Shown piece by piece: positions 10,301 to 18,868 of a stretch of 64,000 bases of DNA. The notes under the pieces were generated by a model. It ran no database searches. It worked only from the letters and a program-made list of their open reading frames with translations, and was not told the DNA's origin. How positions within the stretch are numbered: position 1 is the stretch's first letter; each line of letters opens with the position of its first letter. This DNA comes from Phocaeicola_A sp045647865 (lineage in GTDB: Bacteria > Bacteroidota > Bacteroidia > Bacteroidales > Bacteroidaceae), in assembly GCA_045647865.1 (NCBI GenBank), contig JAZRMW010000041.1, positions 62,001 to 126,000 on the forward strand. The letters are read 5' to 3'. Both the position numbers and the translations under genes were made by a program.

Positions 10301-10663
10301 CAAAGCACGCCATTCATGCGGTAGAGCGGCATTCAACTTATCAGGTATAGGAGTGTGGTAGAAGTGGCTGACAGCTTCGCATAAAGCTTTTAAATCATAG
10401 GGATATCTTGACTCTTCGGGAGTTTCTTCGTTGCGAATGATACGACGGGTGTGTTGACGGAAATGTTCAATGGCATTTCGTCGGAATCCTGTATGTTTAC
10501 AAATGGCATAGAGACGTGAAAAGAGGTTGGAGAAATCTGTTTTATAATCCTCTGTCAACTCTTTGCACATGCGGTCGAGCAAGTCGTAGAGACGCTTGTA
10601 TTTCTCTGTCAACGGCAAGTTTGATTCATGATATTGCAGGATTTCATCAAAGAGGTTCATCAT
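7370..10663 (-). CDS. Dna2-like nuclease-helicase (PD-(D/E)XK plus superfamily 1 helicase, 1097 aa)
   Basis: Residues about 330-420 hold a PD-(D/E)XK nuclease motif: an Asp near 337-341, then E346-L-K348 (IELKSGKA) and a downstream Gln-rich helix (ALQMALYKEVLYYS), as in Cas4/RecB-type exonucleases. The C-terminal half is a DNA2/UPF1-type helicase with GPPGTGKT at 685-692, DEAS at 803-806, GDHKQLPAVV and LNVAITRAKK near the end. The protein probably processes DNA ends or branched DNA. Its ATG overlaps the last four bases of the transglycosylase gene upstream, so it is the last gene of a minus-strand operon. A defence role is possible, given the neighbouring toxin-antitoxin array, but a repair role is equally likely. 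Confidence 0.85.
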   Translation of the reverse strand: MMNLFDEILQYHESNLPLTEKYKRLYDLLDRMCKELTEDYKTDFSNLFSRLYAICKHTGFRRNAIEHFRQHTRRIIRNEETPEESRYPYDLKALCEAVSHFYHTPIPDKLNAALPHEWRALSNNPSAQSKVKHIRLVTDHWDEKFLYGYSEQDASDKLLRVDYACASNLPEILYQGAQLNLLSVVSHEDVLTPELIILEPDYLIDISSLAECLQNYGDHPLNYIVSKFRPRETSHYILLGNAANQFLDDCVNEQPQQPATFERSIQKVFRNEMLAYSCCDKIDREYFKQAESQFKYIRETVQAVFNSPTCQIDKDGALLEPSFVCEHMGLQGRMDFLQGDFRNLIELKSGKAEGIGMNVRPKQSHALQMALYKEVLYYSMDIPRDAVNCYLFYSQYPKMFAERSHKAQIQHAMNLRNHIIANEQSLKKDGGRELMSTLNPDLLNTHGVKGKLWEIYQRPSLEGFIAPIHQMDTLLSDYFYTFTAFVAREQFLSKTGDTRPGSNQGFAATWNLDTDTKIAAGNLLKDLSIHEFLENEGIEKVVLDIPSYANDFLPNFRQGDIIMLYERNDELDNATNHQVIRGSIEELTTTSITITLKNKQRNPIVFNSDSKYAIEHDYMDSSYTGLYRGLYTLLTTPKHRRELLLSQRQPQSDPTRKLNGTYLNDTINNIVLQAKQAKDYFLLIGPPGTGKTSVALRSMVEEFHSDKETNILLLSYTNRAVDEICEMLENISTDIEYIRIGGELSCSKPYQPRLLKNVMQTCRNRADVVARLNGIRIYTGTVSSIMGHPELFELKHFDVAIIDEASQILEPQIIGILCAHKGNLCAIDKFILIGDHKQLPAVVLQPIQDSIVNNPSLHEIGLTDCRNSLFERLLSNQQSTHSHAMLHRQGRMHPTISDFVNVHFYDNKLDIVPVPHQLSPLEWNIYDETDTLQHQVATQRFTFINTPYPPIEDSNKVNRNEAVHAAQIVNTIHTLCVQNQLPFNASKRIGIIVPFRNQISMIAHELAKLGIPETSDITIDTVERYQGSQRDIIIFSTTISQPYQLQILSVPTRLTNGEVIDRKLNVAITRAKKQLFIIGNAHLLSQNPIYQKLIEYS

Positions 10664-12057
10664 TCCTTTATTTTTGATTCATAAATGCGATGTCTTGCTC
10701 TGATTTCGCGTACAAAGTTATAGGTTTCGACTCCTCGGAAGTATCCGTTTCGGCATAAACTGTCGTTGTAGTATTCGGGTTTGCTTTTGAGGAGGATGAA
10801 TTTTTCTACATTGTTTTCCCAGACGTGTTTGTCGTATCCATGTTTTTCGGCCAATGCCATAGCATCGTATATGTGTCCGATACCTGCATTATAGGATGCC
10901 AAAACGAAATTGATGCGTTCATCTCTGTTTTCGATGCTTCGGAAACTTCTTTCCATCTGTTTGAGGTATTTGCTGGCTGCTCTTACACTTTCTTCAGCAT
11001 AGTGTTCCTTTCCTTCAGGTACACCTAAGGCACGCGCAGTACGAGGCATGAGTTGCATCAATCCTTTGGCTCCAGCCCATGATACTACGCTTGTGTCGAA
11101 GTTTGACTCCTTATAAGCCAATGATGCAAGCATTTTCCAATCCCACAGGATACTGTCGGCATACTTTTTGAAGAGATGGTCGAAGTGTGAAATTTTACCA
11201 TCCTTGACGGATAAGATGTAGTAATGAGGTTGTGCTTTGGATTGTTCGAAGTAGCGTTTCATACTGGCTTTATAAGCAGGTGAAGTCATGTTCTCCTTGT
11301 GCCAGATATCTGCTGCTTCGGCTAATAATGGCTGATTCTTACGTACCGCCCACGATGAACGTTGGTCAAGTCCTACTTGCAGGCTGATGTTCAATTGTGG
11401 GAAATAGGTTCGATTGAGCCGTGCTACATCGTTATCGCATACGGTGTACTCTATTTCACCCAAGGCGACTTTGGTGATAAGGTCTTCTTCGGTGATGCTG
11501 TCTGAACTGATTTCGTGTATGATGATGCCTCCTCCCAACTCTGTATTCAGGTTTCGCAGGCGGTTAAGGCTTCTTCCCGTCTTTGCATACACTTCTTTGC
11601 CAATGAGTTGTGTGACATCATTCAAGGGTTTTGATTTTCGTTTGTTCCGTTGTACCAACACTTGGTGATTCACAACCTCTTCGCCACAATACAACAGGTT
11701 TTCTTTACCTTCAAAGGTTACGGGCATGTTGTAGGCTATGAGGTCTCCCTCTCCATCGAGCAGCATACGTTGCATTTCTTGTACGTTCGGTGCAATTTTC
11801 ACTTCTAATGCTACACCGAGTTCGTCTGCAAATTGTTCGGCCAATTCATACTGAAACCCCATTGGCTCACCCCGATAGATAAAATAGGTGGTTGAACTGT
11901 AGAGGGTAATCACAGTTAATCGCTCGCTATCCTTGATTTGTTGTAAATCATGGATGGTGGAAAGTGAGATAGGCTTATCTTGCTTCCAACAATTGCTTAT
12001 GCTTAAGGTGATAGCAAACGTGATGAAGAGAGGGATTATTTTTCTCATAACACACAA
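10660..12057 (-). CDS. Membrane-bound lytic murein transglycosylase, MltF-like
   Basis: A 465-residue protein with three parts. First is an N-terminal signal with a Cys at ISNC (probable lipoprotein). Next is a solute-binding-protein-3-like domain (about 45-270, with FQYELAEQFADELG). Last is a C-terminal SLT transglycosylase domain with catalytic Glu317 in YKES and the following GAKGLMQLMPRTA. This is the MltF arrangement: peptidoglycan is cleaved to 1,6-anhydromuropeptides at the outer membrane. The start may be the first Met or the Met at codon 4. It lies 17 bp after the upstream gene and overlaps the next by four bases. Confidence 0.88.
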   Translation of the reverse strand: MCVMRKIIPLFITFAITLSISNCWKQDKPISLSTIHDLQQIKDSERLTVITLYSSTTYFIYRGEPMGFQYELAEQFADELGVALEVKIAPNVQEMQRMLLDGEGDLIAYNMPVTFEGKENLLYCGEEVVNHQVLVQRNKRKSKPLNDVTQLIGKEVYAKTGRSLNRLRNLNTELGGGIIIHEISSDSITEEDLITKVALGEIEYTVCDNDVARLNRTYFPQLNISLQVGLDQRSSWAVRKNQPLLAEAADIWHKENMTSPAYKASMKRYFEQSKAQPHYYILSVKDGKISHFDHLFKKYADSILWDWKMLASLAYKESNFDTSVVSWAGAKGLMQLMPRTARALGVPEGKEHYAEESVRAASKYLKQMERSFRSIENRDERINFVLASYNAGIGHIYDAMALAEKHGYDKHVWENNVEKFILLKSKPEYYNDSLCRNGYFRGVETYNFVREIRARHRIYESKIKE

Positions 12058-12073
12058 CTCTGTGGAGGGCTTT

Positions 12074-15031
12074 TTATTCGATTGGTTTTAACACTACTCC
12101 AAGATTACGTTTTCCATCCATTTTCACAATCAAAGGTTTGTCAAAGTGAATATGGCGGAGGAAACGGGTTTCTTCGATGGCTGGTAAAGCATCCAGGAAC
12201 TCTTGGTCATACACACCATCGTTGCAATAGGCATTGATGGTGAAATAGCCTACGCCAAAGGATGTGAGGTTTTGGAAGAAATGAGTACCTTGACTCGGGT
12301 CTACCCGATAATTGGTCAGTCCAGCTTCTACTATGACACGCGCAGCTGAAATGTGAGGCCACTTCACTGGAATGCCTAACCAAGTGTCGCTACTTCCCCA
12401 TCTTCCAGGTCCTACAAGAATATAATTCTTTCCTTCATCAAGGAATCGACGGTTCAGTTTCTCAATGTCGTATGCAATGAGTTGGTTGTTGCTTGCAGAA
12501 TATCCGTTTGTCTTGACGTAGATGATGTCTTGAATATCGGATACTACACCATGACCCAATGAATTGAACGAACGCAAGATTGTTTCTTCATCCTTCACCT
12601 CAGTAAGGTCTTCGTCAAGCATCTCTTTACTATCTACAATCGGACGTATTTGTAAGAGATAGAATGTTCCTGTTTTATCGGGATTCAATTTTACGGCAAA
12701 TTCAATTTCTACGGGTCTTCGCATTTCGCTCTGTCCGTAGGTCTGCACCAATTGCAATATCTTGGCTAAGGGGAATGCATCGTGTTGCAAGATGTTTGCA
12801 AAAGTCACTAATTTGCGTCCACCAGGCCATATTCCATCGTGAATAACCATATCGTAGGGGTCATATGTGGAAGCAATGTAATTGAGTGCACCTTCGGCTT
12901 CTGCTTCTTTGATGTGTAGTTTCAAGATGTTGAATCCGTCATCTATGGAGAAGTTCGCACCTACGTTTTTCATATCCAAGGCATAGAATTGGGTTTGTGT
13001 CTCGCGTAGGGCTATCTCCATTTCGCTTGTCTGCAATACTTGATGAGGATGATAGGGACAAAAGCGCAATGTGAGTCCGCCATCGACAATGTATTTTCCC
13101 AATCCTAATGCTATGCTGACGGTTCCCTCTTCTGCTTTTTCATTACCAATGGGGTAGTAGTTGAGCGAACGTGCTACACCACTGATGTTGGGATAAAAAT
13201 GGTCACCATAGCGTGTGCCAACGACTTCTTGTAGGATTACGGCCATTTTCTCTTGGTCAATCACATTGCTGGTGGCTTGCATATAAGCCTTACTATCGCG
13301 GTAATAAACCGAGGCATACACTCCCTTGATAGCATCGCTAAGCATGCGCAACATTTCATACTTGTCGTCGAGGTTGGGTATCATGTAAGTTGAGTAGATA
13401 CCTGCAAATGGTTGGTAGTGAGAGTCTTCAAGAAGACTTGAAGAACGAATGGCTATGGGGGATTTCACTACTTCGAAGAAGGCAAAGAAGTCTTCTACCA
13501 AGCGGTCGGGAAGTTTGGCACGAAGGAAGTGACGAAGAATCTCCTCATCCGAAGCATCACTCAAGGCTATTTGGTAGAGGTTGTTCATGTCCATGAACTC
13601 GTCAAAGATATCGGTGCACAGGACAACGGTTTTAGGTATCTCCACGCGTGCATTGTCCAAACATTCAAACTCTTCGTGACGCATCACCATGTTGTCTATG
13701 AAGGCAAGACCTCTACCTTTACCTCCCAACGAACCTTCTCCGATGCGTGCAAAGTTTGAATATCGGTCAAATCTGTCGCGTTGGAAGATGGCTACTACAC
13801 CTTGGTTCTTCATCTTGCGGTACTTCACGATGGCTTCGAAGATGATTTGGCGATGAGCATCTACGTCGTCGAGTGATTTCCAAGTAATCTGCTTGAGAAA
13901 TTCGGCAACGGGAAACATGGCTCGTGAATAAAGCCAACGGCTCACATGGTTGCGGCTGATGTGGTGAAGCAATAGTTCATGTGGAATGGTGAAGATATTT
14001 TCTTGCAATTCCTTCAGATTATGTATGCGAAGAACCTCTTTATCAGTATGTGGGTCGCGGAAGATGAAATCACCGAACCCGAAGTTTTCTGACACGGTTT
14101 CGCGCAAGTCCACATCCATCTTTTTCGAATTCTTGTCCACGAAACTTACTCCCAAACGGAAGGCTTCTAACTTGTTTTCGCTTTCAGAAGATTGCAGAAT
14201 CAAGGGTAGGTATTCATCGCGTTTACGGATTTCCTCTATCAGACGTATGCCTGCTTGCGGATCAACTTGTCCACCTTTGGGAAAACGTGCATCGGTGATT
14301 ACTCCCAACATGTTTGAAGCATATTTGTCGTAAAGCATCATTGCTTCTTCGTAGCTACGTGCCAATACAATTTTGGGTCGACCGCGCATACGTAAAGTCC
14401 GTTGGTGGGCATTCAGAGCCTCTGTTGCGAATACTTGACTTTGTCTGAGTACAAATTTGTACAGATTAGGAAGTACAGATGAATAGAAGCGTATGGAGTC
14501 TTCGACAAGTAGCATCATCTGCACACCGACTTCTTTGATGTCATGCTCAAGGTTCATCTTGTCCTCTATCAGTTTGATGATGGAGAGCAGCAAATCGGTA
14601 TTTCCCAACCAACAGAATACGTATTCGAAGATACTCAAATCTTCGTTTTGCATGCGTCTTGTGATACCATGTGAAAACGGAGTAAGCACGACGATGGGGG
14701 TATCGGTATGTTGTTGTTTGATGTTTCGTGCAATGTCAAAAGCATCGTTGTTATCAGTACCAGGCATACAGATGACAAGGTCGAAATTGGTCGTTTGCAA
14801 CTTCTGTTGAGCCTCTTCCATGGTTGACACTTGCGTGAATCGTGGCGGATAACGCAAACTCAGGTTCATGTATTCATTGAAAATCTTTTCATCCACTCGA
14901 CCGTCATCCTCAAGCATGAAGGCATCGTAGGGATTTGCAATGAGCAGTACATTGAAGATACGTCGTGTCATCAGGTTGGCAAACGATGTATCTTTGAAGT
15001 ATAGTTGATTCAGTTGGTATTTGCTAAGCAT
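12074..15031 (-). CDS. Receiver-like / PEP-synthase-type ATP-grasp protein (985 aa)
   Basis: Two response-regulator-like alpha/beta segments come first (about residues 25-160 and 170-325). They are followed by a pyruvate phosphate dikinase/PEP-synthase N-terminal ATP-grasp domain (about 440-840) with IGEGSLGGKGRGLAF and PIAIRSSSLLEDS. I see no PEP-utiliser swivelling domain with its phospho-His and no C-terminal TIM barrel, so it should not make PEP on its own. It may be a phosphotransfer or regulatory relative, commonly labelled PEP synthase in Bacteroides genomes. It is 12 bp from hisB and 17 bp from the mltF-like gene, in one operon. Confidence 0.75.
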   Translation of the reverse strand: MLSKYQLNQLYFKDTSFANLMTRRIFNVLLIANPYDAFMLEDDGRVDEKIFNEYMNLSLRYPPRFTQVSTMEEAQQKLQTTNFDLVICMPGTDNNDAFDIARNIKQQHTDTPIVVLTPFSHGITRRMQNEDLSIFEYVFCWLGNTDLLLSIIKLIEDKMNLEHDIKEVGVQMMLLVEDSIRFYSSVLPNLYKFVLRQSQVFATEALNAHQRTLRMRGRPKIVLARSYEEAMMLYDKYASNMLGVITDARFPKGGQVDPQAGIRLIEEIRKRDEYLPLILQSSESENKLEAFRLGVSFVDKNSKKMDVDLRETVSENFGFGDFIFRDPHTDKEVLRIHNLKELQENIFTIPHELLLHHISRNHVSRWLYSRAMFPVAEFLKQITWKSLDDVDAHRQIIFEAIVKYRKMKNQGVVAIFQRDRFDRYSNFARIGEGSLGGKGRGLAFIDNMVMRHEEFECLDNARVEIPKTVVLCTDIFDEFMDMNNLYQIALSDASDEEILRHFLRAKLPDRLVEDFFAFFEVVKSPIAIRSSSLLEDSHYQPFAGIYSTYMIPNLDDKYEMLRMLSDAIKGVYASVYYRDSKAYMQATSNVIDQEKMAVILQEVVGTRYGDHFYPNISGVARSLNYYPIGNEKAEEGTVSIALGLGKYIVDGGLTLRFCPYHPHQVLQTSEMEIALRETQTQFYALDMKNVGANFSIDDGFNILKLHIKEAEAEGALNYIASTYDPYDMVIHDGIWPGGRKLVTFANILQHDAFPLAKILQLVQTYGQSEMRRPVEIEFAVKLNPDKTGTFYLLQIRPIVDSKEMLDEDLTEVKDEETILRSFNSLGHGVVSDIQDIIYVKTNGYSASNNQLIAYDIEKLNRRFLDEGKNYILVGPGRWGSSDTWLGIPVKWPHISAARVIVEAGLTNYRVDPSQGTHFFQNLTSFGVGYFTINAYCNDGVYDQEFLDALPAIEETRFLRHIHFDKPLIVKMDGKRNLGVVLKPIE

Positions 15032-15042
15032 TTTTTTCTCTT

Positions 15043-16155
15043 CTAAAGTGTTCCTTTTGTTGAAGGCAGTTCATAATGATAGATGTCGCGCCGTATGGCC
15101 ATCTTAAGAGCACGAGCCAAGGCTTTGAAGATTCCTTCAATCTTATGATGCTCGTTTTCTCCTTCGGCTTTGATATTCAGATTCATGCGTGCTCCATCAC
15201 TGAGCGATTTGAAGAAATGGAGAAACATTTCAGTAGGCATTTCGCCAATCTTTTCGCGTTTGAATTCAGCATTCCATACGAGCCATGCACGTCCACCGAA
15301 ATCCAATGCCACTTGGCAGAGGCAATCATCCATTGGCAGGGTGTAACCATAACGTTCGATGCCTCGTTTGTTTCCGAGTGCTTTATAAAGACATTCGCCT
15401 AATGCAATGGCTGTATCTTCAATCGTATGGTGTTCATCCACATGGAGGTCACCCTTTACGTTGATGTCAAGATTCATACCTCCATGTTTGCCAATTTGCT
15501 CAAGCATGTGGTCGAAAAATCCCAATCCTGTGTTGATTCGGCAAGTTCCATTGCCGTCTAAATCCAATCGGATGTGGATGTCTGTCTCTTTAGTGATTCT
15601 TCTCACTTCAGCTGTGCGTTCACCCGCAAATAAATATTCGGTCACTTTGTCCCAATCCGTTGTAGCCAATGCACAATAGGGGAGTAGTTCTTCTGGCAAA
15701 TTGTTCTTGTCATCTTGCAGATAGATGGCTTTGCAACCAAGATTTTTGGCTAACTCCACATCAGTAGTACGGTCGCCTATGACGTAGCATCCTTCCAAAT
15801 CGTATGTGCCGTTCATATACTCTGTCAACAATCCTGTACGAGGTTTGCGTGTTGGAGCATTGTCGGCAGGAAAACTTCTGTCTATCAATACGTTGTCAAA
15901 TATAATATCTTCGCCTTCCAAGGTTCGCATCATCAAGTTGTGAGCAGGCCAAAAGGTCTCTTCGGGAAAACTTTCCGTACCCAAGCCATCTTGATTACTT
16001 ACCATGACGAATTCATAATCCAGATTTGCGCGGATGAATCCCAAGTTCTTGATTACCTTGGGGACAAATTCCAATTTTTCAAACGAATCTATCTGTTCGT
16101 CTGCCGGTTCCTTGATGATGGTACCGTCTCTATCAATAAATAATGCTTTTTTCAT
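15043..16155 (-). CDS. hisB: Histidinol-phosphatase / imidazoleglycerol-phosphate dehydratase (HisB)
   Basis: A bifunctional histidine-biosynthesis enzyme of 370 aa. An N-terminal HAD phosphatase has D8-R-D10-G-T at its start. The C-terminal IGPD domain (about 178-370) has the two metal motifs HHTIEDTAIALGE and EHHKIEG. It catalyses the dehydration of imidazole-glycerol phosphate and the dephosphorylation of histidinol phosphate. No other his gene is in the window; it sits between nadE and the receiver/ATP-grasp gene, so it is detached from a his operon here. Confidence 0.95.
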   Translation of the reverse strand: MKKALFIDRDGTIIKEPADEQIDSFEKLEFVPKVIKNLGFIRANLDYEFVMVSNQDGLGTESFPEETFWPAHNLMMRTLEGEDIIFDNVLIDRSFPADNAPTRKPRTGLLTEYMNGTYDLEGCYVIGDRTTDVELAKNLGCKAIYLQDDKNNLPEELLPYCALATTDWDKVTEYLFAGERTAEVRRITKETDIHIRLDLDGNGTCRINTGLGFFDHMLEQIGKHGGMNLDINVKGDLHVDEHHTIEDTAIALGECLYKALGNKRGIERYGYTLPMDDCLCQVALDFGGRAWLVWNAEFKREKIGEMPTEMFLHFFKSLSDGARMNLNIKAEGENEHHKIEGIFKALARALKMAIRRDIYHYELPSTKGTL

Positions 16156-16172
16156 TCCTATTTGATATGATA

Positions 16173-16222
16173 TTTTTTTCCTCCGTTGGAGAAAAAGTTT
16201 TTCCTAACGGAGAAGAATTTTC
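16173..16222. repeat. Short palindromic tandem repeat, copy A
   Basis: Two ~25-bp units in tandem. Each is a T-tract, CCT, a few bases, GGAG and an A-tract (TTTTTTCCTCCGTTGGAGAA, then TTTTTCCTAACGGAGAAGAA). It lies between nadE and hisB. Related pairs occur at 27549, 42414 and 48372. Confidence 0.7.
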
Positions 16223-16238
16223 TGAACTTGAAACCTTT

Positions 16239-18173
16239 TCAAAGCTCCTCACACTCTTTCAGCCACTCTGTTGAGCAAGCATCGCTTGGCATGTGCCAAT
16301 CTCCACGCGGAGAGAGTGATACGCTTCCGACTTTAGGTCCATCAGGCAGACACGAGCGCTTGAATTGTTGGTTGAAGAAGCGTCGGCAGAAGGTTGTCAG
16401 CCATTTCTTGATAACCTCATCCTCATACTTGCCTTTGAACGCATGTTGTGCGATATAGAAAATTTTGCGAGGTGTGAATCCGTTTCTGACAAGGTGATAC
16501 AGGAAGAAGTCGTGTAACTCGTAGGGACCTACCAAATCTTCGGTCTTCTGCTTGATGTTTCCTTGTTCGTCGGCAGGTATCAACTCGGGGCTGATGGGGG
16601 TATCTACGATGTCGCGTAAAGTAAGGGCTGATGATTCATCGATATGGTGTTCGGCAATCCATAATACAATGCTTTGAATCAATGTCTTGGGTACATCTGC
16701 ATTGACTCCGTACATCGACATGTGGTCGCCATTGTAAGTTGCCCATCCAAGAGCCAGTTCGCTCAAGTCGCCTGTGCCAATAACCATTCCTCCTTCTTGA
16801 TTGGCTACGTCCATCAGAATCTGTGTACGTTCGCGAGCTTGTCCGTTTTCGTAAGTCACATTGTGATTGTTTACATCATGGCCAATATCGTTGAAGTGTT
16901 GTATGCAAGCCTCCTTGATGCTGATTTCGCGGATGGTTACACCCAGTGATTGCATCAGTTGGATGGCATTGTTGTAGGTTCTTCCTGTAGTTCCGAATCC
17001 AGGCATAGTTACTCCTATAATCTCTTTTCTTGAACGTCTTAGTCGGTCAAAAGCCTTTGCACATACGAGCAGTGCCAGTGTACTGTCCAATCCGCCACTG
17101 ATGCCTATCACGGCTGTACGGCTATGCGTGTGTTCGATTCGTTTGCAAAGTCCTGCAACTTGAATATTGAACACTTCATTGCACCGTTCGTCCAATTCCA
17201 TCCCTTGTGGAATGAATGGGGTAGGAGAGATGCTTCGTGTCAAAGGAAGATGTTTTTTTTCCTCATCGTGTTCCGTATTGACTTCTTCCTCTTCCAAATG
17301 CTTTGTCAAATCGTGGAAGTCGGATCGCAGGAAGTCTTTGTTACTCAATTTCCGATTGCGCAATTTCTCCACGTCAATTTCCGAGATGATGAGTCGTGAC
17401 TCCATCTGAAACCGTTCGTTTTCCTGCAAGAGTTCGCCATTCTCATATATCAAGGCACTTCCACCATACACTCCATCGGTGGTGGATTCTCCGTATCCGC
17501 TTGAGGCATAGAGGTATCCACATGTACAACGTTTTGAATGTACCTGCATCAGTTGTTTGACGTAAGAATGTCGTCCGATGTATTCAGTGTTGGCTCCCAT
17601 GCAAGCGATGATGTCTGCTCCATACAGGCTTTTCGTTGGGCTTGTGGGGATAATATTCGTAAATTCGTCTTGAAACTCTACGGCAAACTTGAAATCAGGT
17701 GTACTGAATACTACGGGTTTGTTGATGCATGCATATCTGATTTCTTCGCTTCTTTCTATTCGATAAAAGTCATCTCCCAGACATTCACCTCCCATGAACC
17801 AATTCTTTTCCAAGGGAGACAAGTTGGATTTGGGTAAAAAGTGTTTGATTTTTCCCTTGTGAATCACCGCAGCCATGTTGAATACCATATTCCTATATTC
17901 ATAAGGAAGTCCTACAATGGATATGACGTTGCACTCTCTTGTTTCATTCTCAATGGCGAGTAGTGTTCTTTTGGCATTCTCCAAGAGGGTGCGTTGCTTG
18001 AACAAGTCACCACAACTGCATCCCGTGATGCACAATTCGGGGAAAACCAACAATTCCACCTGTGCTTTGTCTGCTTGGAAAATCAAATTTGTTATTTCCT
18101 TACCGTTATGCATACAATCGGCTACCTTCACCTGAGGAACGGCAGCTGCTACTTTCACGAATCCGTAGTTCAT
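16239..18173 (-). CDS. nadE: NAD+ synthetase with degenerate glutaminase domain (NadE)
   Basis: A 644-residue two-domain NAD synthetase. The N-terminal nitrilase-type glutaminase domain (1 to about 270) keeps Glu46 (FPELCITG) and Lys115 (FLPKSN). The position of the nucleophile Cys in the usual GIEICED motif is instead AVEFQDE, with Gln168. The C-terminal synthetase domain is intact, with the P-loop SGGLDS at 359-364, ATYNGDHMSMYG and the expected C-terminal helices. The enzyme adenylates deamido-NAD and amidates it. With this substitution it should need free ammonia rather than glutamine. It heads a minus-strand run with hisB. Confidence 0.92.
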   Translation of the reverse strand: MNYGFVKVAAAVPQVKVADCMHNGKEITNLIFQADKAQVELLVFPELCITGCSCGDLFKQRTLLENAKRTLLAIENETRECNVISIVGLPYEYRNMVFNMAAVIHKGKIKHFLPKSNLSPLEKNWFMGGECLGDDFYRIERSEEIRYACINKPVVFSTPDFKFAVEFQDEFTNIIPTSPTKSLYGADIIACMGANTEYIGRHSYVKQLMQVHSKRCTCGYLYASSGYGESTTDGVYGGSALIYENGELLQENERFQMESRLIISEIDVEKLRNRKLSNKDFLRSDFHDLTKHLEEEEVNTEHDEEKKHLPLTRSISPTPFIPQGMELDERCNEVFNIQVAGLCKRIEHTHSRTAVIGISGGLDSTLALLVCAKAFDRLRRSRKEIIGVTMPGFGTTGRTYNNAIQLMQSLGVTIREISIKEACIQHFNDIGHDVNNHNVTYENGQARERTQILMDVANQEGGMVIGTGDLSELALGWATYNGDHMSMYGVNADVPKTLIQSIVLWIAEHHIDESSALTLRDIVDTPISPELIPADEQGNIKQKTEDLVGPYELHDFFLYHLVRNGFTPRKIFYIAQHAFKGKYEDEVIKKWLTTFCRRFFNQQFKRSCLPDGPKVGSVSLSPRGDWHMPSDACSTEWLKECEEL

Positions 18174-18301
18174 AAGATAAAACTTGTATCTAAATCTCTT
18201 TATTTTCTCTTTTGGAGGGCGAAATTACGAAATATTCTCTATATATAATTAAGGTATGAGGAAAAAATATTCTTAAAACATGTAAAAAAAGAGAGGAAAT
18301 G

Positions 18302-18332
18302 TTTGTAGATATGAAAAATGGTTGTATATTTG
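18302..18332 (+). promoter_or_regulatory. Promoter of the PerR-like regulator / rubrerythrin unit
   Basis: TTTG at 18302-18305, 19-nt spacer, TATATTTG at 18325-18332: a full match to the Bacteroidetes promoter consensus. Transcription should start near 18339. Confidence 0.75.
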
Positions 18333-18347
18333 CACTGTGATTAAAAA

Positions 18348-18360
18348 TGTAATCATTACA
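18348..18360. promoter_or_regulatory. Probable Fur/PerR operator
   Basis: TGTAATCATTACA is a perfect 6-1-6 inverted repeat just downstream of the promoter and 20 bp before the start codon of a Fur-family gene. It resembles a PerR/Fur box in symmetry and AT content. It probably mediates autoregulation. Confidence 0.65.
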
Positions 18361-18380
18361 AACTTGTAAAAAGATGATAT

Positions 18381-18794
18381 ATGAACTCAGTTGATAGATT
18401 GGTAAAATATGGAATCAAACCTTCGGTGCAACGTATAGCCATTATGGATTACTTGATGACTCATCGCACTCACCCTACGGCTGATGAAGTGTACATGGCA
18501 CTTTGTAACTCCATACCCACGCTTTCAAAGACTACAGTTTACAATACGCTGAAGCTCTTTGTTGAACAACAAGCCGCTCTGATGCTGACGATTAACGACA
18601 AGAATGTTCATTTTGATGGCGACACATCCTTACACTCCCATTTCTTTTGCCGTAGATGTGGAAAAGTGTACGACCTCCCTTATTCAGGTAAGAAACGCGA
18701 GGCACGCGAACTTGACATTGAGGGACATGCAGTAGAGGAAATTCATCACTATTACAAGGGTGTTTGTAAAGAATGTTCGGATAAAGAATCTTAA
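18381..18794 (+). CDS. Fur-family transcriptional regulator, PerR-like
   Basis: A 137-residue metalloregulator with a winged-helix domain (LVKYGIKPSVQRIAIMDYL, then the recognition segment LSKTTVYNTLKLF) and a dimerisation domain. The two zinc-site CxxC motifs are CRRC and CKEC. The His/Asp cluster in the second half (HFDGDTSLHSHFFC) fits a PerR- or Fur-type sensing site. It is followed by rubrerythrin, a peroxide-detoxifying enzyme, so a peroxide-response role (PerR) is more likely than iron uptake. The palindrome at 18348 suggests autoregulation. Confidence 0.85.
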   Translation: MNSVDRLVKYGIKPSVQRIAIMDYLMTHRTHPTADEVYMALCNSIPTLSKTTVYNTLKLFVEQQAALMLTINDKNVHFDGDTSLHSHFFCRRCGKVYDLPYSGKKREARELDIEGHAVEEIHHYYKGVCKECSDKES

Positions 18795-18868
18795 TTAAAA
18801 GATAAAAGAATACATAAAATAGAAATAAAATATTAATATTATTAACTAACTAATTAAAATAGAAGATT

